DNA from: Adiantum capillus-veneris
Taxonomy: Eukaryota > Streptophyta > Polypodiopsida > Polypodiales > Pteridaceae
Assembly: GCA_014529385.2 (NCBI GenBank)
Contig: CM043962.1
Coordinates: 50,751,405-50,815,404 of the forward strand
Length of the DNA: 64,000 nt
Reading direction: 5' to 3'
Positions 22,401 to 33,380 of the stretch are shown piece by piece (positions within the stretch are counted from its first letter, which is position 1; every line of letters starts with the position of its first letter). The notes under the pieces are model-generated. The model was not told the origin of the DNA. It did not search any database and was given only the letters and a program-made list of their open reading frames with translations. The translations under genes and the position numbers were made by a program.

Positions 22401-23332
22401 TGTTAGAAGTTGGACACACCCTATGGAAAATGACTGCTCGGCGGATTATTATTTTTTGTAATTATTCATTTATTGAAAAAACCCGACATTTCACCTTTGT
22501 AAATATTGGGGCTTACAGAAGTTTCCTGATTGTATCCCAGTTTTGACATTTAGATTGAGTAGATGGTTAAATTGGAACATTAGGGTTTGAAATTGTAAGG
22601 TATTTATACCACTTTTTTGACCTTAATGAAAAAAACCTTTGTTATTTTAAAAAAAAGTTGAAGTATGTGAGTGAGCGTACTGTGTACGAGAAAGAGTGAG
22701 AGCTTCATCTTGACGCTACGCGCGCAATCGATGGTTGGAATCGAGTGCGGAGAAGTGCAGCGTGTTGCCCCCGACGAGGGCTATGCGCCGATACCTACAT
22801 TACCCGCGTACGGTCCGATTTTGCGAGCTCGACCTACGAGCTTCATCTGGTGATTCGGTGAGCATACATTATCCGTTTTCGCATTTCAGCATATCCACGT
22901 GTTCGCATTGAGTAGAGCTACACATTAGGCACTTTAGATTTCGGAAACGACGACCTGCAAATTTCGGCCAGACATCCTACATGATTTTGCACTGGGTGTT
23001 TTGGGTTGGGATTTTGGTTCATAGACCTTAGGGAGAGCGACCTATTGGTGTTAGTAGGGTCTCCTTCAAGTTCTATGGCGTTTCGAGACCGTTTGATGGG
23101 TATTTGGCTCTAGAAAGCGTTGTAGGAAATCTCCTCTTATGCACTCATGAAGGCTGTAGCTTAGACATTGGGTAGAGACCTCTGTAGGAATTAGTCAAGA
23201 GTCGGTCGAGTGTAGGTTGACACCCTATGCTTGCTTCCACGCGCCTGTGGGTCGAGCTTTGTCCTTAGCTGACAAATCTTGTTAGGTGAATTCTCGCTGT
23301 GCTGACGTTCGTCGCGACGTATCCGTCCAACA
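22401..23332 (+). repeat. 5' LTR of the giant element
   Basis: 932 bp, TGTTAGAAG...CCGTCCAACA. It contains one half-site of the leader palindrome (AGACATCCTAC at about 22973). It matches 56963-57892 at about 95% by eye. Confidence 0.95.
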
Positions 23333-23352
23333 TTGGCGCCGCTGCCGGGGAC
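23333..23352 (+). promoter_or_regulatory. primer-binding site, Asp-tRNA type
   Basis: TTGGCGCCGCTGCCGGGG directly abuts the 5' LTR. This TGGCGCCG.TGCCGGGG form is the usual primer site of Athila/Tat-branch plant gypsy elements. Confidence 0.9.
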
Positions 23353-25199
23353 GAAAACCCTAGGTAGGTGACCGAGACTAGTCCTTGAGGATAGGGATTC
23401 TTTGGCTTGCCAGAGTCTCGTTTTACATTTAGATAGGACCAGAGGGTGGAGGACTTTCTAGGTCTTACAGGGAGTCTAGGGAGCGTGTGTCTGGCCTAGA
23501 TCCTTCGACTTAGGTAGACTTAGATAGTTTTTAGTTTTTAGTTGAGTTGTGGTGTAGAGAGTAGGAGTTGGAGTGGTAGAAGCAGTGAAAGGAGAGCTTG
23601 AGAGTCCAGAGAGGCCAGGAAGCAACCGAAACACCATTATCACCATTTCACATGATGAGTAGGAGTAGGGTAAGTAGGACATCATGATTTATGATCTAGA
23701 GCACTTCATGCATATTGTACTTGCTTATTAGGTTCATCACAAGGTTGTAAAAGACGCAAAAGAGTGTTTGAAAGCTGAAGTGAAGTTCAAAAGTTGCTGT
23801 GAGTGTTTCTGATAGAGATGCAGAGCATCATGAGCATTTCTGTCAGGAAAAAAATTAATTTTAAGCCAGGAGACATCCTACGCGTAGGATGTCTAGAGGC
23901 TGAGCTGGTGGGAATTTTGAAATTTTGAGTTGACCAGTGTGTTCAGAAGGTAGGGTTTACCCGATTTTCACCTGGAAAGTGGAAATTTGACCATATCTTG
24001 ACAGGATAAGGCCAGATAGACAGAAATTGCCAGACATCCTACCCAAATTGTGCCAAGGCATTATTTTAAGACCAAAACCATAGGATGGCTGCATGAGCAT
24101 GATCTGCATGATGTAGTGAGTGATTGAGGAAGTTTTCATCTCAATAGGGTGAGAAAATTGGGTTCTAAGCAGACTTTAGCACTTTTGACTAAAAAGGGCT
24201 AGAACAACTAGAATTGGAGTCTTTTGAAATCCAAACCAAAATCTAAGCATACCACTGGGTTGCTGACATCAAGGGGAAGCTGTGGGTCAAGTCTGGGGTC
24301 AAACAGTTCAAAAAGACATCCTACACGTAGGATGTGTTTTGGGTGATCTGGCACTTCAAACCCTAATTGGAGCATACCAAAGTGATCAGCACCTCAAGAG
24401 GAGGTTGTACTTTGCATTTGAAGCCATTTTGAGCAAAAAGACATGCTACGCGTAGAATGTCTAATGCATGAAAGTGTAGCCAGGAACTGACTGTGGGCAT
24501 AGCAGGGTGTTGCATAGCCTAAGGCAAGCCTCCTAGTCAACTTTGATCAAAATTGGAGTTGATTTGACTAATCAGACCAACATCAGGTTGCCGGAACAGA
24601 TTTCTGATCCATTGACCAGCTTATAGGTGTCCAAATCAAAAAGTAAAAACATCTGTGGACTCAACACATCAAGGGGAATCCATAGTGCAAAAAATCCAGG
24701 CAAAACAGAGCAAGAGACATCCTACACGTAGGATGTCTATTGGGGTTTAGTGAAGTGAAATTTTGACTGAGGTTATACAGTGATGTTCCATTTGACTTAA
24801 GAGTTCCAGAACTTCTTTCGGAAATGAATTTGGACCTTGTTTGACCTTTTGACGGAGCAAAGACGGAATTAAGACTTTTCAGATAAATTGACCAACATCC
24901 AAGGGAAGTACAGTTCTAGATTAGCAGACCTAATTCTGAACATCAGAAGTGTATAAAATACAGTAGTGGTTGAGTTTAAGTCTCCAGTTATACCAATCAT
25001 TACTAAAATCACCTCTAGCGGTTAGATGCTTTGATTCGATTGCCGAAATTAAACGCTTGTGTACAGGTATATTCAGCAGCAAAGCAAGAAGTTGTGCGGA
25101 GACTGATCCTTTGCCAAGTGAGTGGTTGGATTTGAGTAAGTTGCATAGCTAAGTTTGATGAATTTAAGATAAGGAAGATACATTTTTAGAGACCAAAAG
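23353..25199 (+). other. 5' leader of the giant element
   Basis: About 1.85 kb without a supported gene. It contains the palindrome series described separately. Around the palindromes, phrases on 'acatcaaggggaa' (about 24267, 24665, and in diverged form 24391 and 24890) recur, so the leader is built from degenerate repeats. Confidence 0.6.
23871..24738. repeat. 5' palindrome series (four ~24-bp palindromes and one half-site)
   Basis: Copies of the dyad AGACATCCTACG + CGTAGGATGTCT lie at 23871-23894 (perfect), 24314-24337, 24439-24462 and 24715-24738 (each with one to three changes). A half-site lies at 24032. Spacings are 161, 282, 125 and 276 bp. The same palindrome recurs 3' of pol at 52438-53316. 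Confidence 0.9.
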
Positions 25200-25790
25200 G
25201 TGGCAGGTGATCAGGGTAGCTTAGTGTCCACCGAGGAGAGTGTAACTCAGACAAGCCTAGATCCACTAGCACCAATTATTGAGGAGGGTAGTGATACTAA
25301 CACTTCATCAGACAAATCCTTCTTCATGATGGGTAGTCAACAGCCAAGAGGTTTCACCTATGACGGACAAATGCCAAGGGGAAGCACCTCCCTAAATCCT
25401 TTGAATGATTCCAAGTTCACTGTAATCTTCTTAGAAGGAACAAACTCGAGGGTAGCCCTAGTTTATTCTGACTATCGAGGACGCAAGTGTATTTGTATTG
25501 AAGAAAGATTGGCTTAGAGTCTAGAAATAATTCGAGTCTATGATGATGGAGATAGATTCCGAGACAAAAAGGGGAACCACTATCTGATAGTTAGTAACCC
25601 TGAGGATTACAATAGATATAGAGATAACGTGGCGAAAGGGAAAATGGTTTCAGAAACTCAAGAACCGCCACCAAACATTGATCGACCTCGAGCGCTTTTT
25701 ATGTATGATAAGAAAACAACCAGCGTCGCAACCTATAATGAGAATGTGGGAATTTACAAGCATGAGAGAGAGGGAATAGTCTCTTACTTC
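25200..25790 (+). pseudogene. giant element gag, N-terminal part
   Basis: A frame beginning near 25200 (an upstream or non-ATG start; none is clearly preferred) encodes an acidic, Ser/Thr-rich N-terminus. It is then 'FTVIFLEGTNSRVALVYSDY' and 'GNHYLIVSNPEDYNRY' with one TAG at about 25515. The frame is cut at 25795 by the LTR of the nested gag-protease element and resumes at 34640 in register. I recognise no domain; position and continuity make it the start of Gag. Confidence 0.6.
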
Positions 25791-25794
25791 TGAT

Positions 25795-26327
25795 TGTGCG
25801 CGTATGTCGCACGTGTCAATCCAAGGAACTTGCTGATACAATGTGTGTGAGCCACACATGGCTCCAAGCACACAACAAGCCTAAACTAGTAAGCTCAAAG
25901 ATGACGATGGTGTGTCACTCACCGCTCTATGCTTGCTTCGTGGAGGATTCCTCGCCGCGAAGAAGAGGGAGACGCCACTACGCCGCGCTCAACCGCCTCG
26001 CCGCCGCAATGCTTGATCGCACACACTCTCTCTCTCTCTCTCACGCATACACACACACACACACACACAAGGAGATGAAGAAGAAGAAGATGGAGATGGA
26101 GCAAGAGCACTCTTCAATTGCACAAATGAGAGAATGCTTGAATTTTAGGTTTAGTGTGTGCCCATGCTTAGCCAACTAATCCCTTGAATGTTCCAGTTAG
26201 AGTGCGCCTCTCATCGGCGATCACTCTTACCCTATTGGACCAACAAGCCCGGTACCTGACTCTACCAAGTAAATAATACAATGTCCGTCGTAGGTGATAT
26301 GGTGTCCGTGAGCCGTGAGGGTTAACA
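25795..26327 (-). repeat. 3' LTR of the gag-protease element (copy A)
   Basis: 533 bp. It shares with 34037-34638 and 42277-42854 the same ends, the 'cgccgcgctcaaccgc' segment and an internal (CT)n(AC)n tract. It lacks about 35 bp present in the other two ('gacttttatatgagctc...'). Confidence 0.92.
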
Positions 26328-26341
26328 TGCCCCCCTTTCTG
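26328..26341 (-). promoter_or_regulatory. polypurine tract of the gag-protease element
   Basis: Minus strand AGAAAGGGGGGCA adjoining the 3' LTR. The related tract at 42855-42866 is GGAAGGGGGGCC. Confidence 0.8.
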
Positions 26342-28210
26342 ATGTAGATTCCGTCCTCGGAAGATATTGAGTCGAAGCTCGTTCGTCGAGGTGGAAGAGC
26401 ATTTGAGATGAATGTCCTTAGCCTTCTTCAGTCACTGCAAAATCAAACAACATTGGCACAGTAATTGCATTCTCATAGAGAATTAAAAAGCATATGCAGT
26501 TGTAGCCAGACAATGTGATTGGTAACAGAATTTTAAACCATTTGTCAGCAATAAACATTAAATTGCAATATAATCAAATGCATAAACATATGTAAAGGTA
26601 AAAAATTAAACAAGTATGGGGTCTTTAATTTAACGGTCGAAAGGCACTAGAGATCGACTATTAATTGGCATGGGTAAGCTTCTCAATTTTCTCTGGTCAA
26701 TTAAGTTGTTTAATCACGAGAGCCAAGTATTTCATGTTCGAGGGCTGACTAGAGGCTATACCTAGAAGACCTTGTAGTTAAGCTACAATAAAAGGAATTT
26801 CTCATATCATCGCCTGACTAATTACCTTTTCTTTGACCCCCCAAAGTCTTTTCACAGTGATTCAATTTTGATGTGTGTGCTTATTTTGTATGCCTTGGGT
26901 TTTTGGCTTTTCAAGGAAAAGCGCTCACACTGGGAACCTCTAGGGCTCTAGTACCATAGGCGATACATGTGAGTGAAGTACCCAATCAAACTGAGATTTC
27001 TCTTTTAGCTTAAGATTTTACATTGTGGCACTTTGTTTTTTTTTTTTCGTTTTCAACATTTTAATTTTGTAACTTTGGGGGGTCATATAACACTGTTACA
27101 CCTCCCCAGGCTCATCACACTAGTAAACTCCCTTTATAATACTTAAGCTAAAGGTCAATAGGGACTAAGCCTAGTAGAAAGCCCTAGTACATTTCACACA
27201 ATGCTGCCTAAATCGGATTAAGAACCTAAATAACCATTAATTATTAGGAAGGCATTCCCCATGGTATTAAGAGAAGATCTCTAACGCTTAGCTTGGTCAA
27301 ACTAGCTTAGTTGGACTGCTTGATTTTTAAACCTAGACAAGTGCTTATGACAAAAAATCACATTGAATTTAATGTTTGATACTAAGCAAATGCATTGAAT
27401 ATTATGCTACCGATCACAATTAAAGCAAACAAACATGGATGTAAAAAGATAAGGGGCAATGCTAATGGACAAGAAACACCTGTTTGTGTTGATGGTCGCG
27501 CTTGATTTGAAAAGTGGATGAGAGAAAGATTCCATGAAGGTCCAAATTCTAACCACAGCAACATGTTCCCGTACACACTATGAAACACAAGAATACCTCT
27601 AGGAGGCATATCAGTGGGAAAAAAGAACTTTGCTAATCACTCAACTCTAAAACAGAAACACTCCTATCGTACTAATCCTACCTACCTTCCATGACTTGAG
27701 TGATGAAGATCAAAGGTGTTTTATGACAAAGGTTTCTGTTTCAGTGTATCGAATGTGAATGTGTAGGTCTGGGTCAATGTTTTGACTTTTATTGTGCATA
27801 CTCGTTTGCTAATTGCTCTTGCTCTTTATTATTTTTGTTTTTAGTGAGTATAAGGCTATATATATACATTCCCTAAGATTGGGATTAAGAATCCATGGAG
27901 AAAGGTTGAGAGGGGAGTGAGTGAATGATGACTGTCAGCAAACACTCCCCCCTTCCTTGGGTAGATCATACCGTTTGAAATGATTTCGTCACCCTTTGAA
28001 ACCAGTTGTTCCAAGTTGTTATAGGTGAAGGCTTTAACCAATAGTTTTCGACTGCCCTATACGTTTCATCTAGTTGCAAGGGTGGTAAGGTACTCTCCCA
28101 TGATTTTATTTGCAACATTGTTGTAGGTGGTGAACTTACAACGGGAGGTGCAAACTCTTTCTTGCTTGTATGGATATGTACAATGATAGGTGGAGGTTGT
28201 GTCGAAGCTT
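26342..28210 (-). other. 3' non-coding part of the gag-protease element
   Basis: About 1.9 kb with no gene. It is colinear with 42867-44560 in the second copy, with frequent substitutions. RT and integrase would lie here in an autonomous element; there is no trace of them. Confidence 0.7.
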
Positions 28211-29434
28211 CTATTTCCGTATAGGAACTAATTGAAGAGCAAGAAGCTTCATTTGATTTCGATGTCCTTGAGCTAGGTGGAACAAATTGTTCTTTCTTTG
28301 GTACCCAAACCAGCTCGGGAGCAGGTGTGTAGCATTCCGTGATTTTTTTTTCTTTCCGCGATCTTCAATTTGTTTTGGAGCTACAGGATTGGGCGCACAT
28401 GGGTCAGGTGACAAGTAAGAACACAATCTATGTTTTGGCACCCAGCTTTGATCATTTCCTTCATGGTAGCCTTGGGCTTCCGATAGTCGTTTAGGAATCC
28501 AACACCACGTTTCCTTACATTTCTTGGAGCGAGTGGGACGTTTCTTACAAGGCCCCAAAAGTATGGGCTTCTGTTTTTTAGAATCAACCATGGTTGCTAA
28601 AGAAGCTTGAGGGACCCACTTGTATGTTTTCTTTGTTATATGAGGATGAGTCTTGTCAGAAGCTGTATGCATTGCTTGTAGCATATTTAAGGGTACGGGC
28701 ATTTCATCCCCCTCAGCTGTTACCCAGGTCATCCCCCTATTTCCCCAAGTGTCTATGGTTGCTGCCAGGTGGACCCAATCCACATTGTCCGACTCAGTCA
28801 TTCCAGGTAGTACATCTAGATAAGGAGAATCTTCCCCAACATCAGTGTCCACTTTACATGTGTAACAATACTGCAATGGGGCCGAGTGAACTATTGTGTC
28901 AGATCTATGATCAATTATAAACCTGTTTCCTAGAGGATGTGCTCGACCAGTAACAAGATCCACTCGAATGATAGAATCTTGGAACTGCAAGTAGACATGG
29001 TTTTTAGACCAATCATGCACCATTTTTGCTTCTCGCATGAAAGGACGTCCTAAGATCATCTCCGATGCCATAGTGTGTTTGGAGAAATACATAACAATGA
29101 AGGTAATCCTTATTTTATGTCCAAAGACCTTGATCTTGAGATTTTCTAGCATCCCAATAGGTTTAACAATAGACCCATTGGCCATCTTCACTACTATGGT
29201 TGTGGTCGCAAGGTGAGGTCTTCCCATAGTTTCCCAGCAATTTTTAGTCACAATACTAACCCCAACGCCACCATCAAGGATTCCCTTCATAGTTAATCCC
29301 TTAGTAGTGATTGGTATGGTCGCATTGGATTCATCACCCTCAAAGTATTGTCCCAACTTGTTAACATGTATTTCTATAACAAGGTTCTCATCTAGGTTGG
29401 GTTGTGGATCTAAGTGTTCCTCCTCCATTGGCAT
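28211..29434 (-). CDS. protease and unknown C-terminal region of the gag-protease element
   Basis: 407 codons. It overlaps the end of the upstream gag frame (29410) by 25 nt in another frame, suggesting a translational frameshift or a mutation. A retropepsin fold is visible: 'MKGILDGGVGVSIVTKN' around residues 49-65 carries the active site as D-G-G, where D-S-G or D-T-G is expected, followed by 'EMILGRPFMREA' near 125-136. Replacement of the active-site Ser/Thr by Gly may weaken catalysis. Residues after about 260 are basic and Trp-rich ('KWVP', 'CWIPK', 'SWVPK') and match nothing I know. The second copy at 44563-45018 retains only this tail. Confidence 0.75.
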   Translation of the reverse strand: MPMEEEHLDPQPNLDENLVIEIHVNKLGQYFEGDESNATIPITTKGLTMKGILDGGVGVSIVTKNCWETMGRPHLATTTIVVKMANGSIVKPIGMLENLKIKVFGHKIRITFIVMYFSKHTMASEMILGRPFMREAKMVHDWSKNHVYLQFQDSIIRVDLVTGRAHPLGNRFIIDHRSDTIVHSAPLQYCYTCKVDTDVGEDSPYLDVLPGMTESDNVDWVHLAATIDTWGNRGMTWVTAEGDEMPVPLNMLQAMHTASDKTHPHITKKTYKWVPQASLATMVDSKKQKPILLGPCKKRPTRSKKCKETWCWIPKRLSEAQGYHEGNDQSWVPKHRLCSYLSPDPCAPNPVAPKQIEDRGKKKKSRNATHLLPSWFGYQRKNNLFHLAQGHRNQMKLLALQLVPIRK

Positions 29435-30330
29435 CTCCTAGCTCCATCCATCTGTGCAAATTGTGGTAGCCCAAACTTTAGTTCTCCATTGAGGAAGGCT
29501 CGAAGAGTTGAGACTAGCTCAGGATCTTTATATAGCTTGGACATGATGGTGGTTCTAACTTTGGAAGACATGAAATCCATCAATTTGGCAATGTTTAACG
29601 GCACCTTTTGGACTTCAGTCCCTTGACGTGGGGAAGATGGGATCTCCATTTCTTCGATAGGATCAAGTAGCCCCTCTGTAAACATTCTTTCCATCAAGAA
29701 GTGAGTACGCCCACTTTCCCATGACTTTAAGTCACTTTCTTCTTGGATGACACTAGGTATGGCTAAGGGTCTATGGACTTGGTGAGGTTGATGTTGCGTA
29801 GGGAACACGGTGTTTGTAATCTGGATCTGCCTAGGTGCTGGTTCTAGATCCCTTTGGGTATCTTCTATCAAACTCCTTAATTGCTTGACTCGCTCAATCT
29901 CCTCTGTAGGGTTTGGATAAGTTCCTATCTTCTTCTTGGATCCCTGCCATTGTGGCTCATGAAGATCTTCCTTGTTGGTTTCTATCTTAGTGGTTGTTTT
30001 GGTCTCCAGGATTTCTCCTGAATCAGAATCCTCTTCAGCGTCATTCATATATACGGGGTCGTCACCAGTCCCTATGTTGGTCTTTGAACTGGGGTCTGAC
30101 TTCGCTGCTTTTTGCGATCTCTTTCTTCATGTTTTCTTCTTTTTCTGAGATTGGGCAATTGATGCCATGTCTCTTTTCTCAAGAATATAATTTTGTTTTT
30201 GGAGCATCGATCGTGTGAGTACGTTTACTGGTACCACAGGTGTACTTTGTGATGGCTCCTCGGTAACTTCAATCAAGTTTAATGGCGTGATCTTTGGTGC
30301 ATTTGGATTATTTGGACATTGGGGAATCAA
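29410..30330 (-). pseudogene. gag C-terminal/linker region before protease
   Basis: Continues the gag frame after a TGA at 30127. It encodes an acidic linker, then 'MDFMSSKVRTTIMSKLYKDP', the helical segment that commonly precedes protease in plant gypsy polyproteins. It ends in a short Arg-rich tail overlapping the protease frame. Upstream, 30127-30330 carries the last zinc-knuckle half ('CGIDHLIPQCPNNP'). Confidence 0.7.
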
Positions 30331-30345
30331 ATGATCTATGCCACA

Positions 30346-31134
30346 TCAATTACACATGAGTATCGGCATTGTAGACGTGCTCGCTTGATTGGTTTGCATG
30401 AGTGTGGCGTTATTTTGTAGCCTAATAGGACACTCGGCTACACGATGTGGGCCTCCACACTCATAGCATTGAAGAGGTGGTCTCTTAGCAGTGTAATTGA
30501 TATTTTGGCCTATTGCCGCAAGAGCAGCTACTTGATATACACGTTTGACTTGTCCCCAATAGTCCTCCATGTAGTATTGTGGACTTTCTTCAAGCACATC
30601 CATCCCATAGGCAATATTAGGATCTATATCTTCCTCATAGCCTTCCAAACAAGAAATAGATAGCTTACAACCCACTTGATTCACAAAAGTGATTCTCGGA
30701 TGTGGTGGTTGCGGTCCTAGCAATGGAGGTGGTAAAGGTGTTGTTTGAACAACATTTTGGGCCCTAGGGACCATGTGTTGTGCCGTTTGTTCAAGAGGTG
30801 GGTCCGGCATCAAGGCATGCACTCGAGGTGTGTCTATCCATGCTAAGGTTGGTCTATTTGCCATTGCGCGCTTAAATACTATGCAATCCTTAGCTTGATG
30901 ACCATACCTCCCACACGCATTGCAATTCCCATTGAATTTTACTCTAAAAGTAGGGCATTCACTGGTACTATGCGGTCCATAGCATACTGAGCACCATTGT
31001 TGCTCCCTTCTTGGATACATATGATTGTTCTGCGGAGCACGATTGTCTCTAAGACTCTCTTGAATAGCCTTGGTGAGATCTGCTAAAGTCATCTCAGATA
31101 TCTTTGGCTCCTTAGCAATAGGCTTTAGGGTCAT
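30346..31134 (-). pseudogene. gag zinc-knuckle region
   Basis: 262 codons in the gag frame between two stops (TAG at 31138, TGA at 30346). Three knuckles are whole: CSVCYGPHSTSEC, CNACGRYGHQAKDC and CYECGGPHRVAEC. A fourth spans the TGA (C-N-stop-CGIDHLIPQC). The last two resemble the pair in the giant element (CYKCGGDHWLRDC and CTECGVTHLIPDC), so the two Gags are related. Four knuckles are more than the usual one or two. Confidence 0.85.
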
Positions 31135-31137
31135 TGG

Positions 31138-31959
31138 CTAATGCCCCGATGCTTGTGAGCTAATAGATTTAGACTCAACAGACACTCTTTCTCCTTGAAT
31201 CATTAAATTATCCTCCAATTGGATCGCATTGGTGGTGACTACTTCCCAAGTGGTGATACCTCTAATGACTAAGCCATTGTAGATATCCTCATGTTGTAAT
31301 CCCCTAATGAATCTATCAAGCAATTGGTTATTGTTGAAGCGCTCATTTGGATTACATCGAGAATTAAAATGCTTCAAGCGAATAAAGTCTCTCACCGACT
31401 CTCCTTCCTCTTGTTGGGCTTTCTGGAGCTGAGAGGCTACACCCCAAAGTACTCCCTCTCGTATGTATTCTTTTAAGAACAGTCTCCTAAGAGTACGGTA
31501 AATCGTTTTTTCTTCCACCCTTAGGGTTCTATACCAATCCCCAGCCTTTCCACTTAAGGTTAGGCTTAAAGCATTGCTCTTATATAGGTCATTGTGTTCT
31601 CCTAGAGAATCGCATATTTGTTCAAACACTTCGATATGCTTTCTCACATCCCCGTCTCCACTAAATTTTTGTGTGAGCTTGGCTATTTGTACTACCTTAC
31701 TTCTAGGCTCTCTATCAGGCGCGTTACGCATATTCTCAGCAATAGATTGACCGATAGCTTGAGCAAATGTTGCCAAGTCACCTAAGTGAGCAGGCACCGT
31801 GGGTGGAGGTGCTCCAGAGACTACATGTGGAGTAGGTATTGGCATCGGGCTTGGCGCATAGGAAGCCCTTGGGTTCCACGTTGGGTACGATGTTGTGCCA
31901 TGTGGTGGTCCAAAGTTCATATGTGTGGCCCTAGGCATAGCAGACATCGGATGTGACAT
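31138..31959 (-). CDS. gag core of the gag-protease element
   Basis: 273 codons. A Pro-rich N-terminus is followed by the retrotransposon Gag domain at about residues 90-240: 'AKLTQKFSGDGDVRKHIEVF', 'LSLTLSGKAGDWYRTL' and 'FIRLKHFNSRCNPNERF'. It ends at a TAG directly before the knuckle region, in the same frame, so the two were one reading frame. The LTR-proximal frame at 31917-32222 is Pro-rich and overlaps it in another register; it may be upstream Gag displaced by a frameshift. Confidence 0.85.
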   Translation of the reverse strand: MSHPMSAMPRATHMNFGPPHGTTSYPTWNPRASYAPSPMPIPTPHVVSGAPPPTVPAHLGDLATFAQAIGQSIAENMRNAPDREPRSKVVQIAKLTQKFSGDGDVRKHIEVFEQICDSLGEHNDLYKSNALSLTLSGKAGDWYRTLRVEEKTIYRTLRRLFLKEYIREGVLWGVASQLQKAQQEEGESVRDFIRLKHFNSRCNPNERFNNNQLLDRFIRGLQHEDIYNGLVIRGITTWEVVTTNAIQLEDNLMIQGERVSVESKSISSQASGH

Positions 31960-32711
31960 GCTAATGCTAGCCGGTATAGTCCCATGGAAATAAGAACTTG
32001 GGTGTTGTGGTTGTGGAGCATAGGTAGTTGTGGTTGTGGAGCATAGGTAGTTGAGACAATGGGAGGGGTAGGGAGTACATGAGTGCGATGACCCATAGGT
32101 GCATACGATTGGTACACACTTGTAGGTAATGTTGCAGGCATTGAGCTACCATGTAGTGGTGCTTTACTAACAAATGAGGTCCATGGCGTGTTTCTCAGCA
32201 TGCCCATCATTGGGGTAGGCATGGTAGCCGTGGCGTCATCAAGGGAAGATGATCTAGACTTGGAAAGGTGAAGCTATCACTTTGGGCTCAAATTGCACTG
32301 AGACCCCTGGAGAAACAACATATGGAGGATCCATCGGACTTACCGAGGGAGTCTCCATTTGCGATAAGGTCGGTTGTTTAGCCTTTCCTGTATCCAAGAA
32401 TCTCATAAGACCCGTTGAAGGCATGTTGATCCCCTTGTTCTATCTCTCTAACTCAATCACCCTATGGATGACCTCACAAACTCTTTGTTGTTGATCCTCC
32501 ACACTAGTAGCACCCATTGTGGATTGTAGGACATCTAACTAACCCACATGATAGGTGTGACCTGTGTATAGGTCGGTGAGAGTTTCAGTTTGTAGTTCGT
32601 ATTCCTAGTCCTCATTTAAGAACACTTCATCTAGGATTGAGGTGCTAGGGGTGTCCCTTTGAGCTAGATGCAATATTGCTTTCTAGGGGTTGGCCATTAG
32701 TGATTGCTAAG

Positions 32712-33380
32712 TCAGGAGCACTCGATTGCTCTCTTATCAAGGATATTGACATAGGGGCTATCGCTTTTAACTCTCTTCGTTGCTCCGCCTCGCGTAAGCT
32801 CTTGATTTCCTTTTCCCTCGCTGCAAACGATATATCGCTCAACCTCTTGCACTTCGGCAAAGCTTCTACCATTGGGTAATATGACCTCAGAGGGAAATAA
32901 CTCTGAAGAGTCAGGAGGTGCAGTGAACAAAGTATTCACGTGCACATTCTCTAAGGGTATAGGGTCTACATTGGTCATGAATGGAGAATTTACTTCCCCA
33001 CCCCCCTCATTTACATCATTAGCTCCATGTTCGGAGCGAGTGGCTCTACTAAAGGTTTCCTTCAAGCAGCTAAGCACACTCGGCCCGGACCGTGGGCCCA
33101 TGGCATGCATGTCTTGGCTTGAGCTATCGGGATTAGGCATTGGGAAACCCTCCATGACGTCGTAGTCAAAGGAAGAGTCACTAGCCGCTATGTTCGGGTC
33201 TTGGTTTGTACTACCTTGGGTCCCCGTCGAGGGCCCGGAACTTAAAGTAGGTGGATATTGAGAACTCACGTAAGTCGAAATTCTCTCTAGTTGCCCCGTC
33301 TCTAGCACACGATCAGAGTGCAAATGCATGTGCCTTTGGCACCCTACAAGCGTCGGTGAATAACCTCGAAGGTTAAGCAC
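32712..33380 (-). CDS. N-terminal ORF of the gag-protease element, unknown
   Basis: 222 codons, the first open frame after the primer site (about 630 bp downstream). It is Ser-rich and acidic with no zinc finger, membrane segment or known motif. 'ILPNGRSFAEVQEVERYIV' and a Lys/Arg patch near the end are the only notable parts. It could be an upstream extension of Gag or a separate extra ORF. Confidence 0.5.
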   Translation of the reverse strand: MLNLRGYSPTLVGCQRHMHLHSDRVLETGQLERISTYVSSQYPPTLSSGPSTGTQGSTNQDPNIAASDSSFDYDVMEGFPMPNPDSSSQDMHAMGPRSGPSVLSCLKETFSRATRSEHGANDVNEGGGEVNSPFMTNVDPIPLENVHVNTLFTAPPDSSELFPSEVILPNGRSFAEVQEVERYIVCSEGKGNQELTRGGATKRVKSDSPYVNILDKRAIECS

